Assembly (NCBI RefSeq): GCF_900109455.1
Contig: NZ_FOAG01000003.1
Location: 62,001-126,000, forward strand
From: Roseovarius azorensis
Lineage (GTDB): Bacteria > Pseudomonadota > Alphaproteobacteria > Rhodobacterales > Rhodobacteraceae
DNA length: 64,000 nucleotides
Direction of reading: 5' to 3'
Shown here: piece by piece, positions 26,253 through 34,422 of the stretch
Layout: each line of letters opens with the position of its first letter
Position numbering within the stretch: the stretch's first letter is position 1
The notes under the pieces: model-generated
Databases searched by the model: none
What the model saw: only the letters and a program-made list of their open reading frames with translations
What the model was told of the DNA's origin: nothing
Position numbers and translations under genes: made by a program

Positions 26253-27792
26253 CACCATTGTCATCGGCGCGGGGCCGAACGGGCTTGCGGCGGCGCACCG
26301 CCTGGCCTCGCGCGGCGACCGGGTGCTGGTGCTGGAGCGCGGGACAACTCCCGGCGGCGGCGCGGCGGGCGCGGAATTTGCCCCCGGATTTGCCGCCATG
26401 CCCCTCGCGCATCTGAGCTACAATCTCGATGCCCGCGTGGCCCGCACGATGGATCTGCCGCGCCACGGGTTGCGGTGGGCCAATGCAAATCTCGCCACCA
26501 CGGCGCTCTCGGCCACGGGCGCGCATCTGCGGCTCGAAGGGCCGCTGGGCCTGACGCTCACGGGCGAGGTCAGCGACAGGGACCGCGCCGCCTGGGCCGG
26601 ACTGCGCGCGCGTCTCCTGCGCTTTGCCGGGGTGCTGGCGCCGTTGCGCGGGATGACCCCGCCTCGGCTGGCAAAGGGCGTCGGCAACCCGATGGGACAG
26701 CTTGCCAAAATCGCCCTGCGCGCGCGCATGATGGGGGCAGACGAGTTTCGCGAGTTGGGCCGCATCTTCCTGACCAATGTGCATGACCTGCTGGACGATG
26801 AACTTGAAACGCCGCTCCTGAAGGGCGCGCTTGCCCTCGATGCGACGCTGGGCATCTGGCTGGGGCCGCGCTCACCCAATTCCGTCCTGCCCTGGCTCGA
26901 TCGTCTGGCGGGGGCCACTGACGGCGCGCAGGCGGCCCTCGGTCTGCCCATGGGCGGAATGGCGACGCTTGGCGCGGCCATGGCGCGGGCGGCAGAGGCG
27001 GCGGGGGCGACAATCCGCTGCAACGCCGCCGTGGCGCAGATCCTGACCGACGGCGACACGGTGCAGGGCCTGCGCCTCGCGGATGGCGAGGAACTGAGCG
27101 CGGCGCGCATCGTGTCGTCCCTCGCCCCGAAAACCACGCTCCTGTCGCTGGTCGGCGCGCGGCATCTGGATGCGGGCCAAACCACCCGCGCGCGCCACCT
27201 CAAGACGCGCGGCGGCGCCGCCAAACTGCATCTGGCACTCAGCGCCGCACCGGACTTCCGGGGTGCCGCTCTTGGCGACCGGCTGGTGATCGCAGGCTCC
27301 GAACACGCTGTCGAACGCGCCTTCAATCCGGCGAAATACGGTCGCACACCCCAGGCCCCGGTCATGGAAATCGTGATCCCGACGGTGCATGACCCCACGC
27401 TTGCCCCGGCGGGTCAGCACATCCTGTCGGCCATCGTGCAATACGCCCCCCCTGCCCCCGCCGATCCCGACGCCGCGCGCACCGCGATGCTGGACGCGAG
27501 CCTCAGGGTGCTGGAGGACCATGCGCCGGGCATCGGCGCGCTGATCCTCAAGGCCGAGATGCTGATGCCCCATGACATCGAGACCCGCTGGGGCCTGCCC
27601 GGCGGCAACTGGCATGCCGGAGAACTGAGCGTCGAGCAGATGCTGTTCCTGCGTCCCCTGCCCGGTCTGTCGCAATATCAGGGACCGATCAAGGGCCTGT
27701 GGCTCGCCTCGGCAGGCTGTCATCCGGGCGGCGGCGTCTCGGGCACGGCTGGCTGGAACGCGGCGCTGGCGATGGAAAGGGCGGGCAAATGA
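26239..27792 (+). CDS. NAD(P)/FAD-dependent oxidoreductase, CrtI fold (copy 2)
   Basis: A 517-residue paralogue of the previous gene product. It has the same N-terminal motif (TIVIGAGPNGLAAAHRLASRG), and its C-terminal FAD site reads GLWLASAGCHPGGGVSGTAGWN. Internal blocks such as LKTRGGAAKLHLAL and LSAIVQYAPP match KTRGSSGKLNIAL and MSSFVQYAPP of copy 1, so the pair arose by duplication and may form a heterodimer. It overlaps copy 1 by 14 bp and the GcvT-like gene by 4 bp. The substrate is not known. Confidence 0.85.
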   Translation: MPSFDTIVIGAGPNGLAAAHRLASRGDRVLVLERGTTPGGGAAGAEFAPGFAAMPLAHLSYNLDARVARTMDLPRHGLRWANANLATTALSATGAHLRLEGPLGLTLTGEVSDRDRAAWAGLRARLLRFAGVLAPLRGMTPPRLAKGVGNPMGQLAKIALRARMMGADEFRELGRIFLTNVHDLLDDELETPLLKGALALDATLGIWLGPRSPNSVLPWLDRLAGATDGAQAALGLPMGGMATLGAAMARAAEAAGATIRCNAAVAQILTDGDTVQGLRLADGEELSAARIVSSLAPKTTLLSLVGARHLDAGQTTRARHLKTRGGAAKLHLALSAAPDFRGAALGDRLVIAGSEHAVERAFNPAKYGRTPQAPVMEIVIPTVHDPTLAPAGQHILSAIVQYAPPAPADPDAARTAMLDASLRVLEDHAPGIGALILKAEMLMPHDIETRWGLPGGNWHAGELSVEQMLFLRPLPGLSQYQGPIKGLWLASAGCHPGGGVSGTAGWNAALAMERAGK

Positions 27793-28973
27793 CCGATCTG
27801 CGCCATTACCAGACCCCGCTGCGGCAGACCCCGTTTCACCCCCGCACCTCAGCCGCCAACAGGCTGCACGCCTGGGCCCCCTGGGCGGGCTATGCAACGG
27901 TCCAGACCTATGACGACCTCGCGATGGAACATTCGGCGATCCGCAATGCGGCCACGCTCTATGACCTCTGCCCGATGATCAAGTACCGCATCGAGGGAAC
28001 CGACGCCGCCGCCTGCCTCAATCGCCTGACGGTGCGCGACGCGGACAGGCTGGCTGTGGGCGGCGTGCATTACACCGTCTGGTGCGACGATGCGGGCCAC
28101 CTGATCGACGACGGCACGCTCTTTCGCCTCGCGCCCGACCGCTACCGGCTCTGCTGTCAGGAACGGCACCTGCCCTGGCTGCTCGACTCGGCCTTTGGCT
28201 TTGACGTGCGGATCACCGACGAGACCGGGGAAATCGCGGCGCTGGCATTGCAGGGGCCGACCTCGGCCGTGGTGCTGCGCGCGGCGGGGTTCGACATCGA
28301 CACTCTGAAACCGTTTCGCATGGCCGAATTTCCCTTTGCGGGCGGGCATCTGACGATCTCGCGCACCGGCTTCACCGGCGATCTGGGATATGAATTGTGG
28401 ACCACTCCCGATCTGGCCCTGCCGCTCTGGGATAGCCTGACGGACGCGGGCGCGCTCTACGGCCTGCGCCCGGTCGGCTCCGAGGCGCTCAACATCGCGC
28501 GACTCGAGGCCGGGTTCATCATCGCCGGTCAGGATTTCACCCCCGCCCCGCACTGCCTGCGCGAGGATCGCCTGCGCAGCCCGCTGGAAATGGGGCTTGG
28601 CTGGCTGATCGACTGGGACAAGGGACAGTTCACCGGTCGCCGCGCCCTCCTGCGACAGCGCGAGCGCGGCCCGCACTGGGCCTTTGTCGGTCTCGAAATC
28701 GAGGGGAATGTCGCCGCCGAGGGCGCGATCCTCTACCACAACCGCAAGACCGAGATCGGCGTCATCACCGGCGCCTGCTGGTCGCCCACGCTCAAGACCA
28801 GCATCGCACTCGCGCAGGTCAAGGCGCGGCATGCCAAGGGCGGCAATCTCTGGGCCGAGATCTACGCCCTGCGCGAATTGCACTATGCCCGGATGATGAT
28901 GCCCGCGCGGGTGGTGGCGCGGCCATTCTTCAACCCGACGCGCAAACGCCAGACACCACCGGGAAAACTGTGA
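27789..28973 (+). CDS. GcvT-family aminomethyltransferase-like protein (THF-dependent)
   Basis: A 394-residue protein of the glycine-cleavage T-protein fold, which transfers one-carbon units to tetrahydrofolate. The catalytic-Asp region is HLIDDGTLFRL (about 105-113; compare DDLxVYRL of GcvT), and the folate-site motif is SRTGFTGDLGYELW. The ALALQGPTSAVVL block is also typical. No other glycine-cleavage genes are nearby, so it more likely captures a methyl or methylene group released by the linked oxidases or Rieske enzymes. DMSP demethylase DmdA shares this fold, but nothing here specifically supports DMSP. The start at 27789 overlaps copy 2 as ATGA. Confidence 0.87.
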   Translation: MTDLRHYQTPLRQTPFHPRTSAANRLHAWAPWAGYATVQTYDDLAMEHSAIRNAATLYDLCPMIKYRIEGTDAAACLNRLTVRDADRLAVGGVHYTVWCDDAGHLIDDGTLFRLAPDRYRLCCQERHLPWLLDSAFGFDVRITDETGEIAALALQGPTSAVVLRAAGFDIDTLKPFRMAEFPFAGGHLTISRTGFTGDLGYELWTTPDLALPLWDSLTDAGALYGLRPVGSEALNIARLEAGFIIAGQDFTPAPHCLREDRLRSPLEMGLGWLIDWDKGQFTGRRALLRQRERGPHWAFVGLEIEGNVAAEGAILYHNRKTEIGVITGACWSPTLKTSIALAQVKARHAKGGNLWAEIYALRELHYARMMMPARVVARPFFNPTRKRQTPPGKL

Positions 28974-30115
28974 TGACCGATCCGCAAACCCCTGCCCGCT
29001 CGCCCCGCCTTGATCATTGCCCCGAGGGGCTGCCGCGCGCCGCCTATATCGACCCGGACTGGTTCGGGCGCGAAATGGCCGGGATATTCTCCCGCCACTG
29101 GGTGATGGCGGGCCGACTGGCCGATCTGACCCCCGGCACCATGCGCCGCGTTCGCGTGGGGGCCGCCGAGGCCATCCTGTGCCGAAACGCATCAGGTCAT
29201 CTCGCGGCCTTTCACAACCTCTGCCGCCACCGCGGGGCCGAACTCTGCCGCGGCGAGGTCGAACCCCTGGGCCGCCTCATCACCTGCCCCTATCACGCCT
29301 GGGCCTATGCGGCGCAGGACGGGCGGCTGGTCTCGACCGCCTTTGCCAGACCAACCGGGGATTTCCGGCCCGAGGATCACGGCCTCATCCCGCTCTGCCT
29401 GCGGATCTGGGCCGGGTTCGTCTTTCTGTCGGCGGCGACGAACCCGCCTGACCTCTGGTCGGACGTGTCGCTTTCCACCCTCGACAACTGGCCGATGCAG
29501 GATCTCGTCACCGGGCACCGGCACACCGTCGATCTCGCCTGCAACTGGAAGGTGTTTTGGGAAAACTACTCCGAATGCCTGCACTGCCCCGGCATCCATC
29601 CCGAACTCAGCGATCTGGTGCCGATCTATGCCAGCGGCCTGATGGCGCCCTCGGAATCTCTCGACTGGATACCCGGCACAGCCCCCGAACCCGCCCTGAA
29701 ACCGGGCGCGCAGAGCTGGACCATGACCGGCGCCGCCTGCGGCCCCGCCTTTGCCGACCTGAACGACGAGGAACGCGCCGCCGGTCACAGCTTTGTCACG
29801 CTCTGGCCCTCGGCCTTTGTCGTCGCGCATGTGGATCATGTCCGCTCGGTGCGCCTGACGCCGCTTGGCCCGGACCGGACCCGGCTGACCGCAGAGTGGT
29901 ATTTTGCGCCCCAAACGCTGGCCCGGCCCGATTTCGACGCCGCAGAGGTCGCGGCCTTTGCCAGAACCGTTCTCGCGCAGGACGGTGCCGCCGCCGAGAT
30001 GACACAGCGCGGCATGGCCTCGCCCGCCTTCACCCATGCGCGCCTCATGCCCGAGGAATATGAAATCCACCGATTTCACCAATGGATCAGGACAGAAATG
30101 GAGAACCCGTCATGA
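28973..30115 (+). CDS. Rieske non-haem iron oxygenase, alpha subunit (first of a pair)
   Basis: A 380-residue aromatic-ring-hydroxylating-oxygenase-type protein. The Rieske [2Fe-2S] ligands are C84/H86 (LCRHRG) and C105/H108 (CPYHAW). The mononuclear iron site is in ENYSECLHCPGIHPEL with H204 and H209, and the Asp ligand is probably in LAQDGAAAEMTQRGM near the C-terminus. Glycine-betaine, carnitine and stachydrine monooxygenases share this fold, so oxidative N-demethylation of a methylated amine fits the neighbours. The ATG at 28973 overlaps the GcvT-like stop by 1 bp (TGATG). No reductase gene is linked. Confidence 0.88.
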   Translation: MTDPQTPARSPRLDHCPEGLPRAAYIDPDWFGREMAGIFSRHWVMAGRLADLTPGTMRRVRVGAAEAILCRNASGHLAAFHNLCRHRGAELCRGEVEPLGRLITCPYHAWAYAAQDGRLVSTAFARPTGDFRPEDHGLIPLCLRIWAGFVFLSAATNPPDLWSDVSLSTLDNWPMQDLVTGHRHTVDLACNWKVFWENYSECLHCPGIHPELSDLVPIYASGLMAPSESLDWIPGTAPEPALKPGAQSWTMTGAACGPAFADLNDEERAAGHSFVTLWPSAFVVAHVDHVRSVRLTPLGPDRTRLTAEWYFAPQTLARPDFDAAEVAAFARTVLAQDGAAAEMTQRGMASPAFTHARLMPEEYEIHRFHQWIRTEMENPS

Positions 30116-31329
30116 CCAGACTCCCCTATCCCACCCTCCCCGTGCCAAACGACTGGGACCGCAGGGGCCTGCCGGCATGGACCTATCACTCCGAGGCGAT
30201 GTTCGCGCTGGAACGCGAACAGCTGTTCCTCACCCACTGGCAACTGGCCGGACACGAATGCGACATTCCCGCCCCCGGCGACTGGCTGGGCTTTGACCTG
30301 CTGGGCGAGCGCGCGGTGGTGATGCGCGGCGCGGACGGGGTGGTGCGGGCATTCCACAACCTCTGCCGTCACCGGGGCGCGCGGGTCGTCGCGGGGGACT
30401 CGGGCCATTGCAAGGGGGCCATCGTCTGTCCGTTCCACGGCTGGGTCTATGATCTTGACGGGGGCCTGCGCGGCCCCGCCCGGCCATCCTCCTTTGGCGA
30501 GATGGAGCGCGCGCAATTCGGCCTCAAGCCGGTCGAGATGGAGATATTTCACGGCTTCATCTTCCTGCGCTTTGCCCCCGGCCCGCAGCCGCCCGTCGCC
30601 GATCTTCTGGCCCCCTTCGCCAAGGATTTCGCAGCCTACAAGATATCCGATGTCCTGCCCGCAGGCAGAACGAAATGGGAAAACGATCTGCCGGTGAACT
30701 GGAAATCCGTCCGCGACGTGGACAATGAGGGCTATCATGTCGCCATGGCGCATCCCGGCCTGCAAGAGCTTTACGGGCGCACCTACCGCGATCTCAATCT
30801 GGCCAACGGGCTGACCGTTTCGGTGGGATGGTTCGGCGATGCGCCGGGGCGCGGCTGGTCGGTGCGGCATTATATCCGCCTGGCCCCGGACCGCCCGGAC
30901 CTGCCGAAACATCTGCAACGGGCCTGGACCTACTATGGCCTTTTCCCCAACACCGTCATCGCGATGACACCCGAAGGCGCGCAGTTCTATCAGGATCTGC
31001 CCCTGTCGGCCAGCGTGACGCGGCTGACCGGGCGGCTCTACCGCCACCCCGACGAAACCCGGCAGGCGCGACTGGCGCGCTATCTGTCCTATCGCATCGA
31101 CCGCGACACCTCTGTCGAGGATCAGCAGCTCTCGATCTGGTCCAACGAATCGATGAAATCCTCCTCCTTCGAGGGATTTCATCTCTCGGATCTCGAATAC
31201 GGCCTGCGTTGCCACCATGACGGGCTGCGCCACCTCATGCCGGTCATGACGCTGCCCGACGCTCCGCCCGAGCACGATATCGCGCGACGGAATGCCGAAA
31301 TGTCACAACTTTCAGCACCCGATGCATAG
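30112..31329 (+). CDS. Rieske non-haem iron oxygenase, alpha subunit (second of the pair)
   Basis: A 405-residue oxygenase with Rieske ligands C85/H87 (LCRHRG) and C106/H109 (CPFHGW). The catalytic iron motif is DVDNEGYHVAMAHPGL, with H209 and H214 and the conserved Asp/Glu pair. Its iron-site motif differs from the preceding Rieske protein, so the two probably act on different intermediates or form one hetero-oligomer. The ATG at 30112 overlaps the first Rieske gene as ATGA, and the stop overlaps the next ORF by 8 bp. Electron-transfer partners must be encoded elsewhere. Confidence 0.88.
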   Translation: MTRLPYPTLPVPNDWDRRGLPAWTYHSEAMFALEREQLFLTHWQLAGHECDIPAPGDWLGFDLLGERAVVMRGADGVVRAFHNLCRHRGARVVAGDSGHCKGAIVCPFHGWVYDLDGGLRGPARPSSFGEMERAQFGLKPVEMEIFHGFIFLRFAPGPQPPVADLLAPFAKDFAAYKISDVLPAGRTKWENDLPVNWKSVRDVDNEGYHVAMAHPGLQELYGRTYRDLNLANGLTVSVGWFGDAPGRGWSVRHYIRLAPDRPDLPKHLQRAWTYYGLFPNTVIAMTPEGAQFYQDLPLSASVTRLTGRLYRHPDETRQARLARYLSYRIDRDTSVEDQQLSIWSNESMKSSSFEGFHLSDLEYGLRCHHDGLRHLMPVMTLPDAPPEHDIARRNAEMSQLSAPDA

Positions 31330-31549
31330 GCAGCGCCGCGTCACCCCGTCTGATCCATTCACCCTCCTGCGCACGCCTCTGGGCAAGGCCGGATCGGGGC
31401 GGGTGCGCTATGGCGCGGCAATGGCGCTCTGGCGCGACGGGCATATGAACGAGGCGCAGTTGGAGGTCTATCGCGAGGCCTCCGCCCATGACGACCGCAA
31501 TCCTCTGGTCATGCTGCACGATCGCGGCCTGCCCGCAGTATCGACATGA
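31322..31549 (+). CDS. 75-residue protein closing the Rieske/FAD operon
   Basis: The ATG at 31322 lies inside the end of the second Rieske gene (8-bp overlap), so translation is probably coupled. The sequence contains PFTLLRTPLGKAGSGRVRYG and AALWRDGHMNEAQLEVYREA-like helical segments, then a short charged tail. It has no signal peptide, membrane helix or Cys motif. I do not recognise a family. Its place suggests an accessory or small subunit of the oxygenase system. Confidence 0.68.
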   Translation: MHRQRRVTPSDPFTLLRTPLGKAGSGRVRYGAAMALWRDGHMNEAQLEVYREASAHDDRNPLVMLHDRGLPAVST

Positions 31550-31595
31550 CTCGAAACTCGCCCCCTCCAGCCCGCACCGGATGACAGCCCGCGCC

Positions 31596-32294
31596 TCAGC
31601 GCAATGCTTCAGCCTCGGCAACAGGGTCCAGCGCGGCACCGGCGCCAAGCGCGTCCAGAAAGCGGTCGATCATTTCGGTCCCAACCTCTGACGCCGCGCG
31701 ATAGCCCTCGCCGCCGCCGTCCGAAACGCTCAGCGCCACCTGCCACCCTTCCGGCGTCTGGCAGGCGACAAGCCGCGTCCGCCCCGCCTCCGCCGCGATC
31801 AGGCGGCAGAGACCGCGCTCCGTCTCGAACGTGCCCAGCACCCGCGCCGTGCCCAGCCCCGCCACATCGGCGGTTTCACCAGTGGAAACCCCGGCGAGCG
31901 CCTCCGCCACCTCCTGCAGGCCCGTCGCAGAGGGCGGCGCATCCCGCAGACCCCACCCGATCCCGACCCCGACGACCAGAGAGGCGGCCAATGCCATCGG
32001 CCAGACCGCACGAACCAGGCGATGCGGTCGAATCTCGACCACGCGCGGCGCGGTGTCGTCCCGTGCGGCAGATACCGCATGAACCGCCGCGACCAGCCGC
32101 CCGGGCACCGGCCCCTGGACAAAGGCGTCGCGCAACGCCTCTCGGGTGTCGGCAAATACCGCGTAGCGCGCGGCCAGCGAGCCGTCCCGCGCGATCCGGT
32201 CGCGCAACGCCATGGCGTCGGCATCCTCCATCTCACCATCCGCAAGGGCCATCAGCATCTCGTCACTCACTTCTTCCTGCATGCGCTCGCTCAT
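31596..32294 (-). CDS. Anti-sigma factor, single-pass membrane protein
   Basis: A 232-residue protein with an N-terminal cytoplasmic anti-sigma-type domain (VSDEMLMALADGEMEDADAM...), one transmembrane helix at about 94-114 (VWPMALAASLVVGVGIGWGL) and a periplasmic C-terminal domain. It has no HxxxCxxC zinc motif, so it is of the zinc-free type. Its start overlaps the sigma gene stop by 4 bp (ATGA), the usual ECF sigma/anti-sigma arrangement. It would release the sigma factor after an envelope signal, possibly by regulated proteolysis. The target is probably the divergent protease/peptide operon. Confidence 0.85.
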   Translation of the reverse strand: MSERMQEEVSDEMLMALADGEMEDADAMALRDRIARDGSLAARYAVFADTREALRDAFVQGPVPGRLVAAVHAVSAARDDTAPRVVEIRPHRLVRAVWPMALAASLVVGVGIGWGLRDAPPSATGLQEVAEALAGVSTGETADVAGLGTARVLGTFETERGLCRLIAAEAGRTRLVACQTPEGWQVALSVSDGGGEGYRAASEVGTEMIDRFLDALGAGAALDPVAEAEALR

Positions 32295-32821
32295 CGCGCC
32301 TCTCCTTTTCTGCGCCTGCCCTCCGCGCGACGCGCGTCAAGACCAATATCTCCGGCCAGCGTCATGCGGGCGCGCGCCAGACGGCTCATCACCGTGCCAA
32401 CCGGCATGTCGAGCGTCTCCGCCACCTCCCGATAGCGCAGACCCTCAACACAAACGAGCATCAGAACTTCGCGCTGATCCTGCGGCAGCCGATCCATCGC
32501 GGCCCGCACCCGCGCCAGATCCAGCCGTGCCTCGGTCACCTGCCGCCCGTCCACGCCCATCAGCTCGCCTGTAGACTCATCGTCCAGACGCACCATCGGA
32601 CGCGCCGCCCGATACTGATCGATCCAGGTGTTGCGCATGATCCGGAACAGCCAGCTGTCAAGCCGCGTGCCCGGCTTGAAACTGTCAATACTGCGGAGTG
32701 CCTTCTCGACTGTCAGCTGCACCAGATCATCGGCCTGATCCCAGCCCGGGGCGAGCGAACGGGCAAAGGCCCGCAGCCGGGGCAGCAGGATCACGATCTG
32801 ATCTCGAACAGTCTCGGCCAC
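32291..32821 (-). CDS. ECF RNA polymerase sigma factor
   Basis: A 176-residue sigma-70-family ECF factor. Region 2 is seen in DLVQLTVEKALRSIDSFKPG and SWLFRIMRNTWIDQYR, and region 4 in LPQDQREVLMLVCVEGLRYR followed by the helix-turn-helix EVAETLDMPVGTVMSRLARA. It starts at GTG 32821 with an AAGGA site. It is co-transcribed with its anti-sigma factor and divergent from the subtilisin gene by 190 bp. A TGAAACC box at 32932-32938 lies in that gap and could be an ECF -35 element, but I cannot assign a matching -10 with confidence. Confidence 0.93.
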   Translation of the reverse strand: MAETVRDQIVILLPRLRAFARSLAPGWDQADDLVQLTVEKALRSIDSFKPGTRLDSWLFRIMRNTWIDQYRAARPMVRLDDESTGELMGVDGRQVTEARLDLARVRAAMDRLPQDQREVLMLVCVEGLRYREVAETLDMPVGTVMSRLARARMTLAGDIGLDARRAEGRRRKGEAR

Positions 32822-33011
32822 GCGCTATTTCCTTCACGCAGGGTTGGCTGACATGCACCACAAAGGGAACAACGCTGCCGATACAGGTTTAATCCCGATC
32901 TCACCGGAGAAATAGTTTGACGGGACGTGAATGAAACCGGGCGTTTTCGCGTTACTGTCTTTCGGGGAGCACCGCACTGTGCGCACCGCGCAGGAAAGGA
33001 ACCGATGACCG

Positions 33012-34349
33012 ATGAACGATGACCAGAATGATCGCCCCGACCCGCGCCGCCGCCAACTGCTCCAGCGTATCGGCCTGGCCGGTGTGACAGCCTACACCGC
33101 CCCCGCCCTGACACATCTGGGCATGGCACATGCCTCCGGTGGCGGCGGCAGCGGCGGTAGTGGCGGCGGCGATCAGGGCGGCTCCGGGCCATCGCGACCA
33201 TGGCCATTCCAGCGGCGCAGGCGCATCCAGCGGCGCGCGCCCCAAAGGGCTACGCCCCCGCCACCGCCCGAAATCATCCTTTACCTGCCCTCTGGCGCAA
33301 CCGTAGACGCCGCTGTCGCGGAGGGCTACGCCATACGCGACAGCGCACCGAACGCGGCGATGGCAGGCACGCTCTACCGCCTGTCCCTGCCCGAGAACCG
33401 CAGCCTCGACGCAGCCCGCGCCGAGCTTTCGGCCTTGCTCCCCGCCGGGATTGCGGATGAAAACCACTATTACACCCCGGATGATTTCCTCTGCGACACC
33501 GACGGCTGCGCAGCCCACGCGATGATCGGCTGGGATGGCTGGCCCGGCATCCATGCCCCGCGCATCGGGATGATCGACACCGGCATCAATGCCGACCACC
33601 CGGCGCTCGAAGGCCAGGCGCTGACCGTCCATCAGGCCGATCTGGGCGGGCGCGATCCCGCCGGACGAAAACATGGCACGGCGATCGCCTCCATGCTGAT
33701 CGGGCGGCTGGATTACCGCGTGCCCGGTCTCCTGCCCAACGCCGAACTGATCGCGGTCGAGGCCTTCCACAACGGCTATTACGGCGAACAGGCGGATGTG
33801 TTTTCGCTGGCCGGAGCCATCGACATTCTGCTCGGCAGCAATGTCAGCGTCATCAACATGAGCTTTTCCGGCCCGCACAACGCGGTGCTGGAGCAGGTGA
33901 TCGCCCGCGCCGCCGAGGCCGAGGTTGCCATCGTCGCCGCCGCGGGCAATGACGGACCCGGTGCCGACCCGGCCTATCCCGCCGCCTTCGAGCGGGTGCT
34001 GGCCGTGACCGCCATCGACGCGCAACAGCGCCCCTACCGGCAGGCCAATCGCGGCCCCTACATCAATTTCGCCGCCCCCGGCGTCCGAATCTGGGCGGCC
34101 GCTTCGCTGTCGGGCGGGCGGTTGCATTCCGGCACCTCCTACGCAGCCCCTTTCGTGACTGCCTCGCTGGCGGTTCAGCGGTTGCGCGCGCCCGCCCTGC
34201 CTCTCGGCCAGACCATCGCCGAGATGTCGCGCTGCGCGCGGGATCTGGGGGATCCGGGGCATGATCCGGTCTTTGGTCATGGCCTGGTGGCCGCACCCGG
34301 GCAATGTTTCGCCGATGACGCACAGGTTCTTCCGGCCTCGGGGGAATAA
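33012..34349 (+). CDS. Secreted subtilisin-like serine protease (S8) with Tat-like leader and Gly-rich linker
   Basis: A 445-residue S8 peptidase. The catalytic triad is D189 (IDTGIN), H221 (KHGTAIAS) and S376 (SGTSYAAP), with oxyanion N313 (AAGNDGP). Residues 11-42 form a twin-arginine-like signal (RRRQLLQRIGLAG...) ending in an AxA-type site, AHA|S. A Gly/Ser linker (42-60), a basic Pro-rich stretch (61-86) and a propeptide-like region (about 87-160) follow. The leader is nearly the same as that of the Gly-rich peptide gene just downstream. The ATG at 33012 has GGAAAGGA upstream. It probably processes an exported product of this locus; that role is inferred. Confidence 0.92.
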   Translation: MNDDQNDRPDPRRRQLLQRIGLAGVTAYTAPALTHLGMAHASGGGGSGGSGGGDQGGSGPSRPWPFQRRRRIQRRAPQRATPPPPPEIILYLPSGATVDAAVAEGYAIRDSAPNAAMAGTLYRLSLPENRSLDAARAELSALLPAGIADENHYYTPDDFLCDTDGCAAHAMIGWDGWPGIHAPRIGMIDTGINADHPALEGQALTVHQADLGGRDPAGRKHGTAIASMLIGRLDYRVPGLLPNAELIAVEAFHNGYYGEQADVFSLAGAIDILLGSNVSVINMSFSGPHNAVLEQVIARAAEAEVAIVAAAGNDGPGADPAYPAAFERVLAVTAIDAQQRPYRQANRGPYINFAAPGVRIWAAASLSGGRLHSGTSYAAPFVTASLAVQRLRAPALPLGQTIAEMSRCARDLGDPGHDPVFGHGLVAAPGQCFADDAQVLPASGE

Positions 34350-34364
34350 ACGGGGATCAGGGCC

Positions 34365-34406
34365 GTTTTCATGAGGACCACCGGATGCGGTGGCCGGAAT
34401 GAAAAC
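34365..34406 (+). promoter_or_regulatory. Stem-loop between protease and Gly-rich peptide genes
   Basis: GTTTTCAT (34365-34372) pairs with ATGAAAAC (34399-34406). Inside, CCACCG (34378-34383) pairs with CGGTGG (34388-34393) around a GATG loop, and a 5x5 internal loop separates the two stems. It ends 2 nt before the AGGGAG ribosome site of the peptide gene. Such intercistronic hairpins can set the ratio of precursor to enzyme in peptide operons. Confidence 0.5.
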
Positions 34407-34422
34407 CAGGGAGATTGATAGG

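Noticed and set aside
24636..27792. Carotenoid biosynthesis genes
   Set aside because: The CrtI fold is clear, but no phytoene synthase, CrtB, CrtE or other crt gene is adjacent; neighbours are Rieske, GcvT and BetI-like proteins.
27789..28973. DMSP demethylase DmdA
   Set aside because: Same GcvT fold, but no DMSP-specific motif or neighbour is visible; left as a general GcvT-family protein.
32860..32900. EcfG-type GGAAC promoter before the subtilisin gene
   Set aside because: GGAAC is present near 32868 but no CGTT box lies at the required distance.
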